DNA of 64,000 bases from Christiangramia flava JLT2011. GTDB lineage: Bacteria; Bacteroidota; Bacteroidia; Flavobacteriales; Flavobacteriaceae. Each line of letters opens with the position of its first letter. Within the stretch, counting starts at the first letter, position 1. Positions 34,700 through 44,132 of this stretch are shown in pieces. Location of the stretch: the NCBI RefSeq assembly GCF_001951155.1, contig NZ_CP016359.1:3744001-3808000 (forward strand). Direction: 5' to 3'. Position numbers and translations under genes: made by a program. The notes beneath the pieces were generated by a model that saw only the letters and a list, made by a program, of their open reading frames with translations, did no database searches and was not told the DNA's origin.

Positions 34700-35326
34700 T
34701 TATTTGAGTTTTTTTGTCTTGTGATGTTTTTTATGAAAAACCAGGAGTAAAAGAACTCCCGTACTGATCCAAACATCCGCTGTATTGAATACAGGGTCGA
34801 AAAACGTAAAATGTTCCCCGCCCCAAAATGGCAACCATTCCGGAAGCCTGGTGTCTATAATCGGAAAGAGCCACATATCGACCACATTACCGTTTAAAAA
34901 ACCTGAATAACCACCGCCCGGTGGGAATATTTCCGCAATATTTTGAAGTGCCGGGTCACTTTTTTCAAAAATCATCCCGTAGAAAGCTCCATCAATCAAA
35001 TTGCCCAGCGCACCAGCGTATATAAATGCTGCACTGATTAAAAAAAACTTGGCATATCCCTTCTTAATCATCTTATTGATATAAAAGGTTCCCCATATGA
35101 TTGCTGCCAACCGGAATAAAATTAAAACAACTTTGGCCAGATAACCATCGCCAAACTTGAATCCCCAGGCCATCCCGGAGTTTTCCAAAAAATGTAACCG
35201 AAACCAATCCTGGCCAAACACATAATATTCCTCTCCATAATAAAAATTAGTCTTCACATATATTTTTATTGTCTGGTCTATGGCCAACAATAGTAAAATC
35301 AGCAGGATTATAGTTCTTTTCTTCAT
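34700..35326 (-). CDS. lspA: Signal peptidase II (prolipoprotein signal peptidase)
   Basis: Start taken at 35326 (MKKRTIILLILLLLAIDQTIK). The 208-residue protein has four helices and the conserved LspA boxes: DQTIKIYVK, ENSGMAWGF, GNLIDGAFYG and FNTADVWIS, including the two catalytic aspartates. It cleaves lipoprotein signal peptides at the lipobox cysteine. A second lspA beside metal-efflux genes is a common feature of metal islands and may serve the many lipoproteins in this cluster. Confidence 0.93.
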   Translation of the reverse strand: MKKRTIILLILLLLAIDQTIKIYVKTNFYYGEEYYVFGQDWFRLHFLENSGMAWGFKFGDGYLAKVVLILFRLAAIIWGTFYINKMIKKGYAKFFLISAAFIYAGALGNLIDGAFYGMIFEKSDPALQNIAEIFPPGGGYSGFLNGNVVDMWLFPIIDTRLPEWLPFWGGEHFTFFDPVFNTADVWISTGVLLLLVFHKKHHKTKKLK

Positions 35327-35372
35327 CATTGGTTTGTTGCCATTCGATACTTTTTGATGTTGTACATTCAAA

Positions 35373-36163
35373 TTATTTAGACAATTTTAAAATTCTAATG
35401 GCCCCCCGCATCACAAAGGCAAACACAATACCGCCAATGACCAAATCGGGCCATTTACTGTCTAAAAAATAAACCAGCACTCCTGCCAGTATTACCCGCC
35501 GTTCACAATAATGTCGTTTGAGGTAAAGATGGCACTTGCCTGCATATGCGCCTCCTTACTCTTGGCTTTGTTTATGAGCCATAGGGAAACGAGGTTGCCG
35601 ATAAGGGCAAAAATGGAAACGATAATCATCCATTGGAACAAAGGGGTTTCACTACTGCTCAAAAACCTTCTCACGACTTCCGAAAATCCCAGCAGGGCCA
35701 ACGCCATCTGAAAATAGCCGCTGAATTTCGCCACTTTCTTTTTTCTAGAAATAGCGCCGCCTACGGCAAAAAGGCTCAATGCATATACAATGGAATCGGC
35801 CAACATATCTAACGAATCGGCAATAAGACCCATCGAGGAAGAAATCCAACCCGTGGTCATTTCGATAACAAAAAAACCAAAATTGATGTACAATACCCAC
35901 CAGAGTATCTTCTTTTGTTTTGTCTCGTCTTCGGCAATAGGTGTTTCCGCCTTTTCTGTTCCTAAGAGTTTTTCCCCCAGCTTTAATGCACCCAATTCCA
36001 CGTTTATTTCTTGGGCATTCCCCTGATGATACACATCTAATTTCCTATTCGGAATGTCAAAGTCCAGATATTTGATTTGAGGGTTTGACTCCAGTTTCAT
36101 CCGTATCATCTGTTCTTCGGAAGGGCAATCCATTTGACTTACCTTAAAAGTGCTTTTGTTCAT
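35373..36163 (-). pseudogene. CDF cation transporter with N-terminal HMA-like domain, frameshifted near the end
   Basis: Residues 1-65 form a heavy-metal-associated-like domain with MDCPSEEQ. A CDF membrane domain with INFGFFVIEM, IADSLDMLADS and ASAIFTSND (HxxxD-like sites altered) follows. The frame ends prematurely after IIVNGG at 35492. One base later the next frame continues VILAGVLVYFLDSKWPD and IVFAFVMRGAIRILK to a stop at 35373. A single lost G in a GGGG run explains it. This could be a real mutation or a sequencing error. Without it the protein would be about 262 residues. It is in operon position between NhaA and LspA. Confidence 0.8.
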
Positions 36164-36169
36164 ATTTCC

Positions 36170-37570
36170 TTATTTACCGTTCCTATGCAGAGTTTTAATA
36201 TTTTTATTTTTTTGTTGTACCGGCGAGCTTAAAAATAAAATAAGTACGCCTATTAAGGCCGCGATAGAGGAAGCGATCAAAATGCTTATTTTTGAAACCT
36301 TTACCAGCTCTGGATTGGTAAAAGCCAGGTTGGTTATAAACAGGGACATGGTAAAACCAATCCCGGCAATCATTCCAACCCCCAGGATATGTTTCCATTT
36401 TAAAGAACTATGAATGGAAGAAACACCTATTTTCTGTCCAAGCCAGGTGAAGAGGCTAATACCAGTTACTTTCCCAACGGCAAGCCCGGCGATTACCCCT
36501 AAACCCAAGGAGCTGGAAACAACTTCTAAAAAACTTACATCTAACTTTACCCCAGCGTTGGCAATCGCAAATATTGGGATAATAAAAAAAGCATTAAAGT
36601 CGATAAGGGAGTTCTCTAATTTCAGTAACGGAGGCCTTGAATTCTCAGTATCTTTTTTGATTGCTTTTAGAATTAGGCGTTGCTTTATATCCTGAAGGGG
36701 ATTTTTAGTTTCAATATCTGCTTCTTCCAACTGACCCAGATTCCGGGTGGTTCTTTCCTTAAGGTGTTTACTGTCCAGTTTAGGCCTTACGGGAATGGTA
36801 ATGGCAAATAACACTCCCGCAATGGTGGGGTGGACACCTGAATTCAGAAAAAAGTACCATAGTACAATTCCACCTGTAATATACCATGACAGGTTCTTAA
36901 CCCTAATTTTATTTAGTACCAAAAGGCCAACAAATATTCCGAGGCCACCAACCAGATAAAACCAGCTTATTTGACTGCTGTAAAAAAGGGCTATAACCAG
37001 AATGGCACCCACATCATCTGCTATTGCCAATGCCACCAAAAATATTTTCAACTGAGAAGGTATTTTTTTTCCCAAAAGACCAATAATGCCAAGGGAATAA
37101 GCTATATCCGTAGCCATTGGTATTCCCCATCCCCTTATATAAGCTGTTTCTGAATTAAAACTCGCGAATATCAGGGCAGGAACTATCATACCTCCTAATG
37201 CTGCCAGAAGTGGAGAAGATGCTTTTTTAAAGGATGATAATTCCCCTACCAGGACTTCCCTTTTCAATTCCAAACCAGCAACCAGAAAGAAAATTGCCAT
37301 CAGGCCATCATTGATCCATTCTTCAATAGTTAGCCCAAAATTAAAATGTTCTGAGAATTCAATTACAAACTCATCTTTAAGATAATGGTGGTACATCTCC
37401 GAAAATTGGGAATTACCCAAAAAAAGGGCTACGATAGTAGCAATAATCAAAAGGATGCCGCCCGCCGTTTCCCTATCGAGAAACTTCTGTGCGGTTTCCC
37501 TCACATAAGCCAACGCAGACTGTGCTTTTTGGGGTTCATTCATAGTAACATCTTTTTCCTTATTCTCCAT
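36170..37570 (-). CDS. nhaA: Na+/H+ antiporter NhaA
   Basis: The 466-residue, 12-helix protein has the NhaA signatures DGLMAIFFLVAGLELKRE and the paired aspartates in ALAIADDVGAILVIALFY that bind Na+ and H+. Also present are GIPMATDIAYSLGI and a C-terminal KHILGVGMIAGIGFTMSLF. It is somewhat longer than E. coli NhaA because of an N-terminal extension and a loop of about 45 residues near position 270-320. It exports Na+ in exchange for protons. It lies 8 bp downstream of lpd and 6 bp upstream of the CDF gene. Confidence 0.94.
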   Translation of the reverse strand: MENKEKDVTMNEPQKAQSALAYVRETAQKFLDRETAGGILLIIATIVALFLGNSQFSEMYHHYLKDEFVIEFSEHFNFGLTIEEWINDGLMAIFFLVAGLELKREVLVGELSSFKKASSPLLAALGGMIVPALIFASFNSETAYIRGWGIPMATDIAYSLGIIGLLGKKIPSQLKIFLVALAIADDVGAILVIALFYSSQISWFYLVGGLGIFVGLLVLNKIRVKNLSWYITGGIVLWYFFLNSGVHPTIAGVLFAITIPVRPKLDSKHLKERTTRNLGQLEEADIETKNPLQDIKQRLILKAIKKDTENSRPPLLKLENSLIDFNAFFIIPIFAIANAGVKLDVSFLEVVSSSLGLGVIAGLAVGKVTGISLFTWLGQKIGVSSIHSSLKWKHILGVGMIAGIGFTMSLFITNLAFTNPELVKVSKISILIASSIAALIGVLILFLSSPVQQKNKNIKTLHRNGK

Positions 37571-37578
37571 TCCAAAAT

Positions 37579-38982
37579 TTATATATGCAACGCCCGGTCT
37601 TCGGTAGCGGCCAAGCAGGCTTCCTTAAAGGTTTCTGAAAATGTGGGGTGTCCGTGGGACATCCGTGCAATATCTTCTGCCGCTGCCCTGAATTCCATCG
37701 CTACGACAGCTTCCGTATAACTATCGGCTATGCGCGGACCTATCATATGAACGCCCAAAATCTCATCGGTTTCCTTGTCCGCAATCACTTTTATAAAGCC
37801 GTCCGTGTCCATACTTATCTTGGCCCTTGCATTGGCCTTGAAAGGAAATGAGCCCGTTTTTATTGCTCTACCTGCTTCCTTAAGTTCCTCCTCGGTAAGG
37901 CCCACGCCGGCCACTTCCGGCTGTGTATAGACAATGTTTGGTATGAGGGAATAATTGATATGCGGCTTTTGTCCCGCAATGCGTTCGGCCACAAAAACAC
38001 CTTCTTCACTGGCCTTATGGGCGAGCATCGCCCCACGGACTACATCTCCTATGGCATAGACCCCTTTTATTTTGGTTTCCAGGTTGTCATCTACCTTTAT
38101 TTGTCCTTTGTCGTTGGTTGCCACTTCCAGGTTTTCGAGGCCCAGATTGTCGGTATATGGTTTTCTGCCTATGGCCATCAGGCAATAGTCTCCTTCCAAC
38201 TGCATTTCCTTGTCGTCTTTCCTGTTCTGTGCCGTAAGGGTTACCTTATCTTCTGCTGCCACAGCCTTTGTGACCTTGTGTTCCAGATAGAACTCGATAT
38301 CCTGTTTTCTTAGGGACCTGTACAATTGATGCCCTACAGATTTGTCCATTGTATAAATAAGCCCATCAAAATACTCTACGATGGATACTTTTGAACCTAA
38401 CCTGGCGAAGACAGAACCTATCTCGACCCCAATGACACCACCTCCAACGACCATTAAGTGTTTGGGGATTTCTTTGAGGGCAAGGGCTTCCGTAGAGGAA
38501 ATAATCCTTTTTTTATCTATTTCAATATTGGGCAGGGATGCGGGTTTCGACCCGGTAGCAATGACCATCTTATCGGTTTCTATGGTTTGTGTTTTGCCTT
38601 CGCCCTTAATTTCAATGGTGTTCTTATCCTTGATAGTTCCGTGGCCTTCATAAACGGTAACCTTGTTCTTTTTCATCAGGAAGGCTACCCCGTTGATGAT
38701 TTCCCCCACGACGTCCTGAACCCTTTGGTTCATTTTTGCAATATCTACATTCGCCTCTTTGACATTGATGCCGAAATCCTCGAATTGGTGTTTGAGCTTG
38801 TGGTAATGTTCCGATGCTTCCAGCCAGGCTTTTGAAGGGATACAACCCACGTTAAGGCAAGTGCCGCCAAGGGTACTGTACCTTTCGATTATGGCCACTT
38901 TAAAGCCCAGTTGTGCCGCACGTATGGCACATACGTAGCCACCCGGACCGGAACCAATAATTGTTATATCATATTTTTCCAT
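37579..38982 (-). CDS. lpdA: Dihydrolipoyl dehydrogenase
   Basis: The 467-residue flavoprotein has the FAD fold (IIGSGPGGYVCAIRAAQ), the redox disulfide GGTCLNVGCIPSK, the NAD fold (VVGGGVIGVEIGSVFARLG) and the C-terminal catalytic HGHPTFSETFKEA. Length and motifs are those of a complete E3 enzyme and not mercuric reductase: there is no HMA domain and no C-terminal CC pair. It transfers electrons from dihydrolipoyl groups to NAD+. No E1/E2 genes are near, so it may act as a stand-alone disulfide or metal-linked reductase in this cluster. Confidence 0.93.
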   Translation of the reverse strand: MEKYDITIIGSGPGGYVCAIRAAQLGFKVAIIERYSTLGGTCLNVGCIPSKAWLEASEHYHKLKHQFEDFGINVKEANVDIAKMNQRVQDVVGEIINGVAFLMKKNKVTVYEGHGTIKDKNTIEIKGEGKTQTIETDKMVIATGSKPASLPNIEIDKKRIISSTEALALKEIPKHLMVVGGGVIGVEIGSVFARLGSKVSIVEYFDGLIYTMDKSVGHQLYRSLRKQDIEFYLEHKVTKAVAAEDKVTLTAQNRKDDKEMQLEGDYCLMAIGRKPYTDNLGLENLEVATNDKGQIKVDDNLETKIKGVYAIGDVVRGAMLAHKASEEGVFVAERIAGQKPHINYSLIPNIVYTQPEVAGVGLTEEELKEAGRAIKTGSFPFKANARAKISMDTDGFIKVIADKETDEILGVHMIGPRIADSYTEAVVAMEFRAAAEDIARMSHGHPTFSETFKEACLAATEDRALHI

Positions 38983-39005
38983 AATTGTATTTTTTTGGTT
39001 AAATA

Positions 39006-39068
39006 AGGTGGAAGAACCTTGAACTTGACTCTTGGGCGCAAGGGTTCAAAGTTCTGGGACTCCCACCT
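39006..39068 (-). other. Intergenic stem-loop between fur and lpd genes
   Basis: Outer arms AGGTGG (39006-39011) and CCACCT (39063-39068) pair, as do AGAACCTTGAAC (39013-39024) and GTTCAAAGTTCT (39044-39055) with one mismatch. There is no U-run. It may protect or divide the mRNA between the Fur and lipoamide dehydrogenase genes. Confidence 0.55.
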
Positions 39069-39069
39069 G

Positions 39070-39504
39070 TTATTTTTCCTTACATTTTACACATATCCCT
39101 TTTAATACCAGGTTGACATCGTTTATTTTATAATCATCTGGCAAACTTTCTTCCGGTATTTTATTTGGCAAACAGATTGTTTTCTTACATTCGGTACAAT
39201 GAAAGTGCAGATGTAAATCTGAACCATACTTACCTTTAACGTTTTCATCAGAAATTGCAAATTTTGCCACTCCGGTTCCATCATTTATCTGATGAATAAG
39301 TCCTTTATCCTCGAAAATCTTTAGGTTGCGATAAAAGGTAGTTCTGTTTGCGGTTTTATTCGTTTCGCTCTTTTTAGCAAAGACCTTTTTTAAATCGGAA
39401 AAGGACACGGCACTTTGCTTCCTTCTCAGATACCTGTATATCTTGGACCTCATTTGAGTAGGGCGAATACCGTGACTGGATAATATTTTTTCCGTTTTGT
39501 TCAT
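39070..39504 (-). CDS. Fur-family metalloregulator 1
   Basis: The 144-residue protein has a winged helix (about 1-80, with RPTQMRSKIYRYLRR and NRTTFYRNLKIFEDKGLI) and a dimerisation domain with HLHFHCTECKKTICLP and a C-terminal GICVKCKEK. Together these give two CxxC pairs for structural zinc. It is 38 bp downstream of the P1B-4 ATPase gene. It resembles the second Fur protein at 45612 but is clearly a separate paralogue. Whether it senses Zn, Fe, Co or peroxide cannot be decided. The TGCA(C/A)A-GGG-TGTGCA operator upstream of its operon is a candidate target. Confidence 0.9.
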   Translation of the reverse strand: MNKTEKILSSHGIRPTQMRSKIYRYLRRKQSAVSFSDLKKVFAKKSETNKTANRTTFYRNLKIFEDKGLIHQINDGTGVAKFAISDENVKGKYGSDLHLHFHCTECKKTICLPNKIPEESLPDDYKINDVNLVLKGICVKCKEK

Positions 39505-39542
39505 TTTTAACGTTGATTCAAAGGTAGCCTCCTTTACTAAGT

Positions 39543-41531
39543 TTATCTCTTGTATGCTAAAAGCCGAAGCGCATTACCTACCACTACCAATGTAGAACCT
39601 TCGTGGATGGCCACCGCGATACCAATACTGGCCCAGCTCATTATCGTGGCCGGTATGAGCAACGCTACCACGCCAAGGCTTACCCACAGGTTCTGCCTAA
39701 TAACGGACTTGGCTTTTCTGCTGAGCCCTATGGCAAAGGGTAGTGTTTCCAGTTTGTCCGCCATCAGCGCTATATCTGCGGTCTCCAAGGCTACGTCGCT
39801 GCCTGCAGCGCCCATGGCGATACCTACCGTACTGTTTGCCATAGCCGGGGCATCGTTTACCCCATCCCCCACCATAGCCAGTTTGTTCTCCTGTTCAGAT
39901 AATTTTTTGATGGCCTCCACTTTTTCTTCGGGCAGCAGGCTACCACGGGCTTCTGTCAGCCCGATTTCCTCCGCTACTGCATCGGCCACTTTCTGGTTGT
40001 CGCCCGTAAGCATGATCATCTTCTTGATACCTATTTCCTTTAGTTGCGAAAGGGTTTCTCTGGCCTTTTCCCGTGGGGTGTCCATAAGGCCCAACATTCC
40101 TATAAATTCATCGCCCCTTTTTATTAGCATCGTGGTCTTTCCTTCGCCTTCAAGGTTTCTTACCTTTTCTGAGACTTTATCGGGGACACCATCATCTATA
40201 TCCTCAAAGAGTTCCAGATTGCCAATAAAGACAGGGCTTCCCTGATAGCTCGCCTTTATACCTTTGCCTTGTACGGCTTCCAGGTCATTGGCATCGGGTA
40301 TCTTGTTGTCCTTTCCCAGCCGTTCCATACCGTCCCGTACCACGGCTTTGGCCAAGGGATGGTCACTGAGTTCTTCCACCGCGACAGCAATTTCCAAAAA
40401 CTCCTTTTCCTCAATGTTGCCTATAGTTTTCACATCCGTTAGTTTTGGTTTTCCCTCGGTTAGGGTGCCCGTCTTGTCAAAAGCCAGTGCGGTAAGTACG
40501 CCTAAGTCTTCCAAGGGGCGACCGCCTTTTATCAAAACCCCGCCCCTTGCTGCTCTTGCCACACCACTCAATACAGCAGATGGCGTAGAAATGGCCAGCG
40601 CGCACGGACTTGCAGCTACCAGTACCGCCAGAGAACGGTAGAGGCTCTCGCTCCAGGTTTCATCAATGACCAAAAAGGCAAAGTTCAAGAGAATGACCAA
40701 TATGATGACCGCCGGCACATAGTACCGCTCAAATTTATCGGTCAACAACTGGGTAGGCGATTTTTGCTCCTGAGCCTCCTGCACCATCGTGACCAGGCGG
40801 TTGAGGGTTGAGTCCTTGGCCTCTTTGATTACCTTTATTTCGAGGGTATTGTTGCCGTTGATGGTCCCTGAGAACACACGGCTTTTATCAGGTATATCGC
40901 TCTTTGCGGTATATTCTTTACCGGTATTCTCTATCGGTGTTTTGTCCACAGGAACACTCTCCCCGGTAATGGGCGACTGGTCCACACTACTGTTGCCCTT
41001 TATGATGACTCCATCGGCGGAAATCTTGCTGTTGGGCCGTACCACGATAATGTCCCCCACCTGCAGTTCTTCTATGCCCACCTCCACGGTATCGTCATCT
41101 TTTTTAAGCAGGGCCGTTTTGGGGGCGAGGTCTGTTAATGCGGCAATAGATTTTTGGGCTTTAGCCATCGCGTAGTGTTCCAGTGCGTGACCCAAGCTAA
41201 ACAGAAACAGCAGTAAGGCACCTTCTGCCCATTCGCCTAGATAGGCTGCACCCGCAGCTGCTACCAGCATTAGGAAATCGATTTCAAACTCGCCCTTGGC
41301 CACTTTGGTAACAGCCTCCTTCAAGGTGAAAAAGCCACCAAAAAAGTAGGCGGCCAGATACAGGCCAAAGGGAATATTGTCCGAAATTCCGGTGAATTTT
41401 TCCAACAGGAAACCTGTAATTAGCGTGGCCCCACTCAAAATGGCAAAATAGAGTTCTGTGTTTTTGCCGAGGATACCACCGTGGCTATGCCCGTGGCCGT
41501 CCTTTTTGCCTTGTTCGTTGTTTTCTTCCAT
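39543..41531 (-). CDS. P1B-4-type metal-transporting ATPase
   Basis: The 662-residue pump has a His-rich N-terminus (HGHSHGG) and no HMA domain. The membrane metal site reads SPCALAISTP rather than CPC, and the last helix has AIHEGSTLVVVGNALRL. SPC plus HEG(S/G)T defines the P1B-4 subgroup (CoaT/CtpD/CzcP-like), reported to move Co2+, Fe2+ or Zn2+/Cd2+. Actuator TGESVPVDK, DKTGTLTEG and GDGVNDAPAM are intact. It follows the STAS gene with 2 bp between them and precedes Fur 1. Iron or cobalt export under Fur control is a reasonable inference. Confidence 0.92.
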   Translation of the reverse strand: MEENNEQGKKDGHGHSHGGILGKNTELYFAILSGATLITGFLLEKFTGISDNIPFGLYLAAYFFGGFFTLKEAVTKVAKGEFEIDFLMLVAAAGAAYLGEWAEGALLLFLFSLGHALEHYAMAKAQKSIAALTDLAPKTALLKKDDDTVEVGIEELQVGDIIVVRPNSKISADGVIIKGNSSVDQSPITGESVPVDKTPIENTGKEYTAKSDIPDKSRVFSGTINGNNTLEIKVIKEAKDSTLNRLVTMVQEAQEQKSPTQLLTDKFERYYVPAVIILVILLNFAFLVIDETWSESLYRSLAVLVAASPCALAISTPSAVLSGVARAARGGVLIKGGRPLEDLGVLTALAFDKTGTLTEGKPKLTDVKTIGNIEEKEFLEIAVAVEELSDHPLAKAVVRDGMERLGKDNKIPDANDLEAVQGKGIKASYQGSPVFIGNLELFEDIDDGVPDKVSEKVRNLEGEGKTTMLIKRGDEFIGMLGLMDTPREKARETLSQLKEIGIKKMIMLTGDNQKVADAVAEEIGLTEARGSLLPEEKVEAIKKLSEQENKLAMVGDGVNDAPAMANSTVGIAMGAAGSDVALETADIALMADKLETLPFAIGLSRKAKSVIRQNLWVSLGVVALLIPATIMSWASIGIAVAIHEGSTLVVVGNALRLLAYKR

Positions 41532-41533
41532 AA

Positions 41534-41908
41534 TTAAATACTTTTTTGATGAGGGCGTTTAATCCATTCAAGTGCATTTTCTTTATTGGTCTTTTCAAAA
41601 AATTTTACTTCCGAACCGGTAAAAAAATCAGTTGCCTTCGCGGCCCATTCCTGCCATTTTTTATTGCCCACAAAGGCCATCTTACCGTAATCTCCCAAGT
41701 GTGCCGAATCAATCTTTAGGTCTTCCCAGAACCCTTTAAGGGTATAACCTACAAAATCTTCCATTTCAAAATAAAAATCCACTTTATGGCCTTTTTCTAT
41801 GATATTATGAATAAGCGGGTGCAGCTTGCGCATATCCTGTTCCGTAAGTTTTCCGCTGATTTTAGCGGCAATAAGATTTTCCTCTTCTAAGTTTATTATC
41901 TGTAGCAT
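41534..41908 (-). CDS. STAS/SpoIIAA-like protein 1
   Basis: The 124-residue protein is one SpoIIAA-like (DUF3478-type) domain: MLQIINLEEENLIAAKISG, then HKVDFYFEMEDFVGYTLKGFWEDLK and GDYGKMAFVGNKKWQEW. The family is a small STAS/SEC14-like fold of unknown role. It heads the P1B-4/Fur operon, and the operator palindrome lies 37-51 bp upstream. Two further copies are at 44456 and 45219; all three share FxxExxDFxG and a KKWQxW-type motif. Confidence 0.82.
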   Translation of the reverse strand: MLQIINLEEENLIAAKISGKLTEQDMRKLHPLIHNIIEKGHKVDFYFEMEDFVGYTLKGFWEDLKIDSAHLGDYGKMAFVGNKKWQEWAAKATDFFTGSEVKFFEKTNKENALEWIKRPHQKSI

Positions 41909-41944
41909 TTTTATAAATTTTAGTCAATCTAAATAAAATAACCG

Positions 41945-41959
41945 TGCAAAGGGTGTGCA
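41945..41959 (-). promoter_or_regulatory. Palindromic operator, copy 2 (upstream of the STAS/P1B-4/Fur operon)
   Basis: TGCAAAGGGTGTGCA is the 52685 palindrome with one mismatch. A TTAGATTG sequence about 24 bp downstream on the minus strand could be the -7 region, so the site would overlap the promoter as a repressor operator does. The rest of the gap 41909-42065 holds no gene. Confidence 0.6.
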
Positions 41960-42065
41960 ATTATCCCGGTGCGAACGCCCCCACACACTGGACCACGTTT
42001 AATTGTATTGTGTCCCATTACAAGGTTGGCATAAAATACACCCCGTATGGTTTTTACTATTCATT

Positions 42066-42488
42066 TCATCGTTTTTTCTTTTTAAAAAATGGAAAATGAT
42101 GGGAAACCAGCAGGAGTATAATCAGAAAGGCACCAGTTATGCCGATTAGGTACATTCCGTATCCTATTGCAATACCTATTCCGGCAGTGGCCCAGATGGT
42201 AGCTGCGGTTGTTAACCCCGATATGGAATGCTTGACGCTGTCCCTAAAAATGATACCTGCTCCCAAAAACCCAATCCCCGAAACAATATTTGCGACAATC
42301 CTGGTTTGGTCTGCCACTTCAATATGCGTATTGATGATGGTTAATAGTGCCGCTCCCAAACAAACGGAAGCATAGGTTCTTATGCCAGCGTCGTGACCAT
42401 GAATTTCACGGTCAAGCCCAATCAAGAAACCTAGTAACAAGGCAACCAATAATCTGGGAATCAGCGTTATTTCAGTTTGCAAATCCAT
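42066..42488 (-). CDS. MgtC/SapB-family membrane protein
   Basis: The 140-residue protein has four helices and the family motif GLDREIHGHDAGIRTYASVCLGAAL, then GFLGAGIIF and TTAATIWATAGIGIAIG. It corresponds to the membrane half of MgtC without the C-terminal ACT-like domain. MgtC proteins modulate Mg2+/ATP homeostasis, and short forms are common near metal-efflux genes. It begins 1 bp after the bestrophin stop. Confidence 0.88.
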   Translation of the reverse strand: MDLQTEITLIPRLLVALLLGFLIGLDREIHGHDAGIRTYASVCLGAALLTIINTHIEVADQTRIVANIVSGIGFLGAGIIFRDSVKHSISGLTTAATIWATAGIGIAIGYGMYLIGITGAFLIILLLVSHHFPFFKKKKR

Positions 42489-42489
42489 A

Positions 42490-43380
42490 TCATAAAACGT
42501 AATATGTTTCAGGTTTCTTTTTCTCGGGTATATCCTTATCGCCCGTCATTTCCTTCAAATTAATTTCTATTGTTTGTGCCAGATCGGTCATAGGCGTATC
42601 CATTGGATTATTTTCGAAGGGGTCCTGCATTAAAATTGATGTTTTTTCAATAGCTATAAAGATCAAAGGGATAGCGATGGTAAGGCCAATTTCCACAGAG
42701 AGGTAGTTGTCTGACAGGCCGAAAGGCAACATTGTTGCAAATACATAAATGATCAGGTGTATCAAAAGGCTATGCGCCTTAGGAAAAACTGTGTTTTTGA
42801 TCCTTTCACATTTGCCCATTGAATCGCAGAGGCGCGCTATCGTGCTATCAATTTGCACCTGTTGGAATTTATTGATCACCTTATCGTTAAGGGCTCCTGA
42901 TAAGGCTACAGAATGTTTTAGCAGAATGGCATTCGGCACATTTTGATCATTAATGTCCTGAACTTTTAGATAGCCAGCTACCTTAGGGGAAAAGTCCACT
43001 TTCCTTAAGGACTCACCCAGTGCATAGCACCACACAATTTGTCGTAAAACTATTTCTTTGATCCTAAATTCATACTGGTCATCCTTCTTATCATAAAAGG
43101 TAATGCTCTGTCGTACCAAAGTACGAGAGTCGTTAACAATGGCTCCCCAGATAATCCTGGCTTCCCACCAGCGTTCATAGGCCTGATTTGTCCGAAACCC
43201 TAGTAACAAGGCTACGGCTGTCCCAAAAACCGCAGTTATACCTATAGGAATGGATATCCTGGATAAAAACCCATACTGGTCCAAAATGCCTACTGCAACG
43301 GCATAGATCACAATTAAGACAATGTCGAATTTTATATATTTTAAAAAGGAAAATATCGATATTCGTTTATTTAGGAGCAT
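42490..43380 (-). CDS. Bestrophin-like (UPF0187) channel protein
   Basis: The 296-residue protein has four main helices and bestrophin-family signatures: FRTNQAYERWWEARIIWGAIVNDSR near residue 65 and DPFENNPMDTPM near residue 260. The latter matches the calcium-clasp-like segment of the family. Bacterial members are cation channels. It is directly upstream of the MgtC-family gene and likely cotranscribed. The 199 bp before it (43381-43579) carry a 65-codon open frame with no recognisable features. Confidence 0.88.
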   Translation of the reverse strand: MLLNKRISIFSFLKYIKFDIVLIVIYAVAVGILDQYGFLSRISIPIGITAVFGTAVALLLGFRTNQAYERWWEARIIWGAIVNDSRTLVRQSITFYDKKDDQYEFRIKEIVLRQIVWCYALGESLRKVDFSPKVAGYLKVQDINDQNVPNAILLKHSVALSGALNDKVINKFQQVQIDSTIARLCDSMGKCERIKNTVFPKAHSLLIHLIIYVFATMLPFGLSDNYLSVEIGLTIAIPLIFIAIEKTSILMQDPFENNPMDTPMTDLAQTIEINLKEMTGDKDIPEKKKPETYYVL

Positions 43381-43579
43381 AACTGTTGGTTGAGGCTTGA
43401 ATGCCAGTTCGATTGAAAATATTTTGATCGTATGTCGGCTTTTAAACCATATTCTATTCCCAGGAAAACTGAAAAATGGAAATACCTATAATCAATGAAG
43501 GTCCTTGTTCCCGTATTAGTTGAAATTTTATGGGAAAATAGTTTTTGTAGCATTTCCATGATTGGCATTTTTTTAAAAA

Positions 43580-44119
43580 TTAATTATCCAGTTTGAGGAC
43601 CATCTGTGCAAATTCAATTTGAAGCCCTCCCTCGATTCCTTTCAGCAAAACGTCCAGGCCGGTGCCCGCTGCGTCAATTTCACCCCTGGCGCTTATCAAA
43701 CAAGACATTGCCATAGACTGGTCAATATGTGTTATAGTCCCCTTTAAATTGGATTTAAACGACCTATCCCTGTAATTAACCCTGATTGGCCAGTTAAATG
43801 AAATGGGATCGTGCCGCCTGGACAAAAAGTCTTCGGAAGGAACAGATCCTGTAAACTCTATCAATAAGGGTTCTTCCTGTCTTTCCAGCGTAGCTTTGAT
43901 TATGGGGTTGTTGGTAACTAGCGTTTTTAGGTCAAGTACTCCATTCACCACTTTTGAACCATAGTCCAGGTTTAAAGCCAATTTATGGCTTTCGGCCTTA
44001 TAGGTTTTGCCAGTTACCAGTGCCATCATCTCAATGTGGCCTTCTTTGGTCCTGTAAACGTTTTGGGCGTTCGCTTTTGGCATACCAAACAGCAGAATGA
44101 GTAAAACAAAAAATTTCAT
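43580..44119 (-). CDS. YceI-family exported protein
   Basis: The 179-residue protein has a signal peptide ending near ANAQ and a YceI-type beta-barrel: GHIEMMALVTGKTYKAESHKLAL, VVNGVLDLKTLV, FTGSVPSEDFLSRRHD, and a C-terminal strand QIEFAQMVLKLDN. YceI lipocalin-like proteins bind polyisoprenoids or other lipids in the periplasm. The role in this cluster is unknown. It lies 13 bp downstream of the zinc-ribbon gene. Confidence 0.75.
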   Translation of the reverse strand: MKFFVLLILLFGMPKANAQNVYRTKEGHIEMMALVTGKTYKAESHKLALNLDYGSKVVNGVLDLKTLVTNNPIIKATLERQEEPLLIEFTGSVPSEDFLSRRHDPISFNWPIRVNYRDRSFKSNLKGTITHIDQSMAMSCLISARGEIDAAGTGLDVLLKGIEGGLQIEFAQMVLKLDN

Positions 44120-44132
44120 TTGTAGCTATTCA

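Noticed and set aside
37579..38982. Mercuric reductase (MerA)
   Set aside because: No HMA domain and no C-terminal cysteine pair; the C-terminal HGHPTFSE motif is that of lipoamide dehydrogenase.
43371..43568. 65-codon open frame before the bestrophin gene (minus strand)
   Set aside because: It overlaps the bestrophin start, has no recognisable motif, helix or signal, and its composition is not clearly protein-like.
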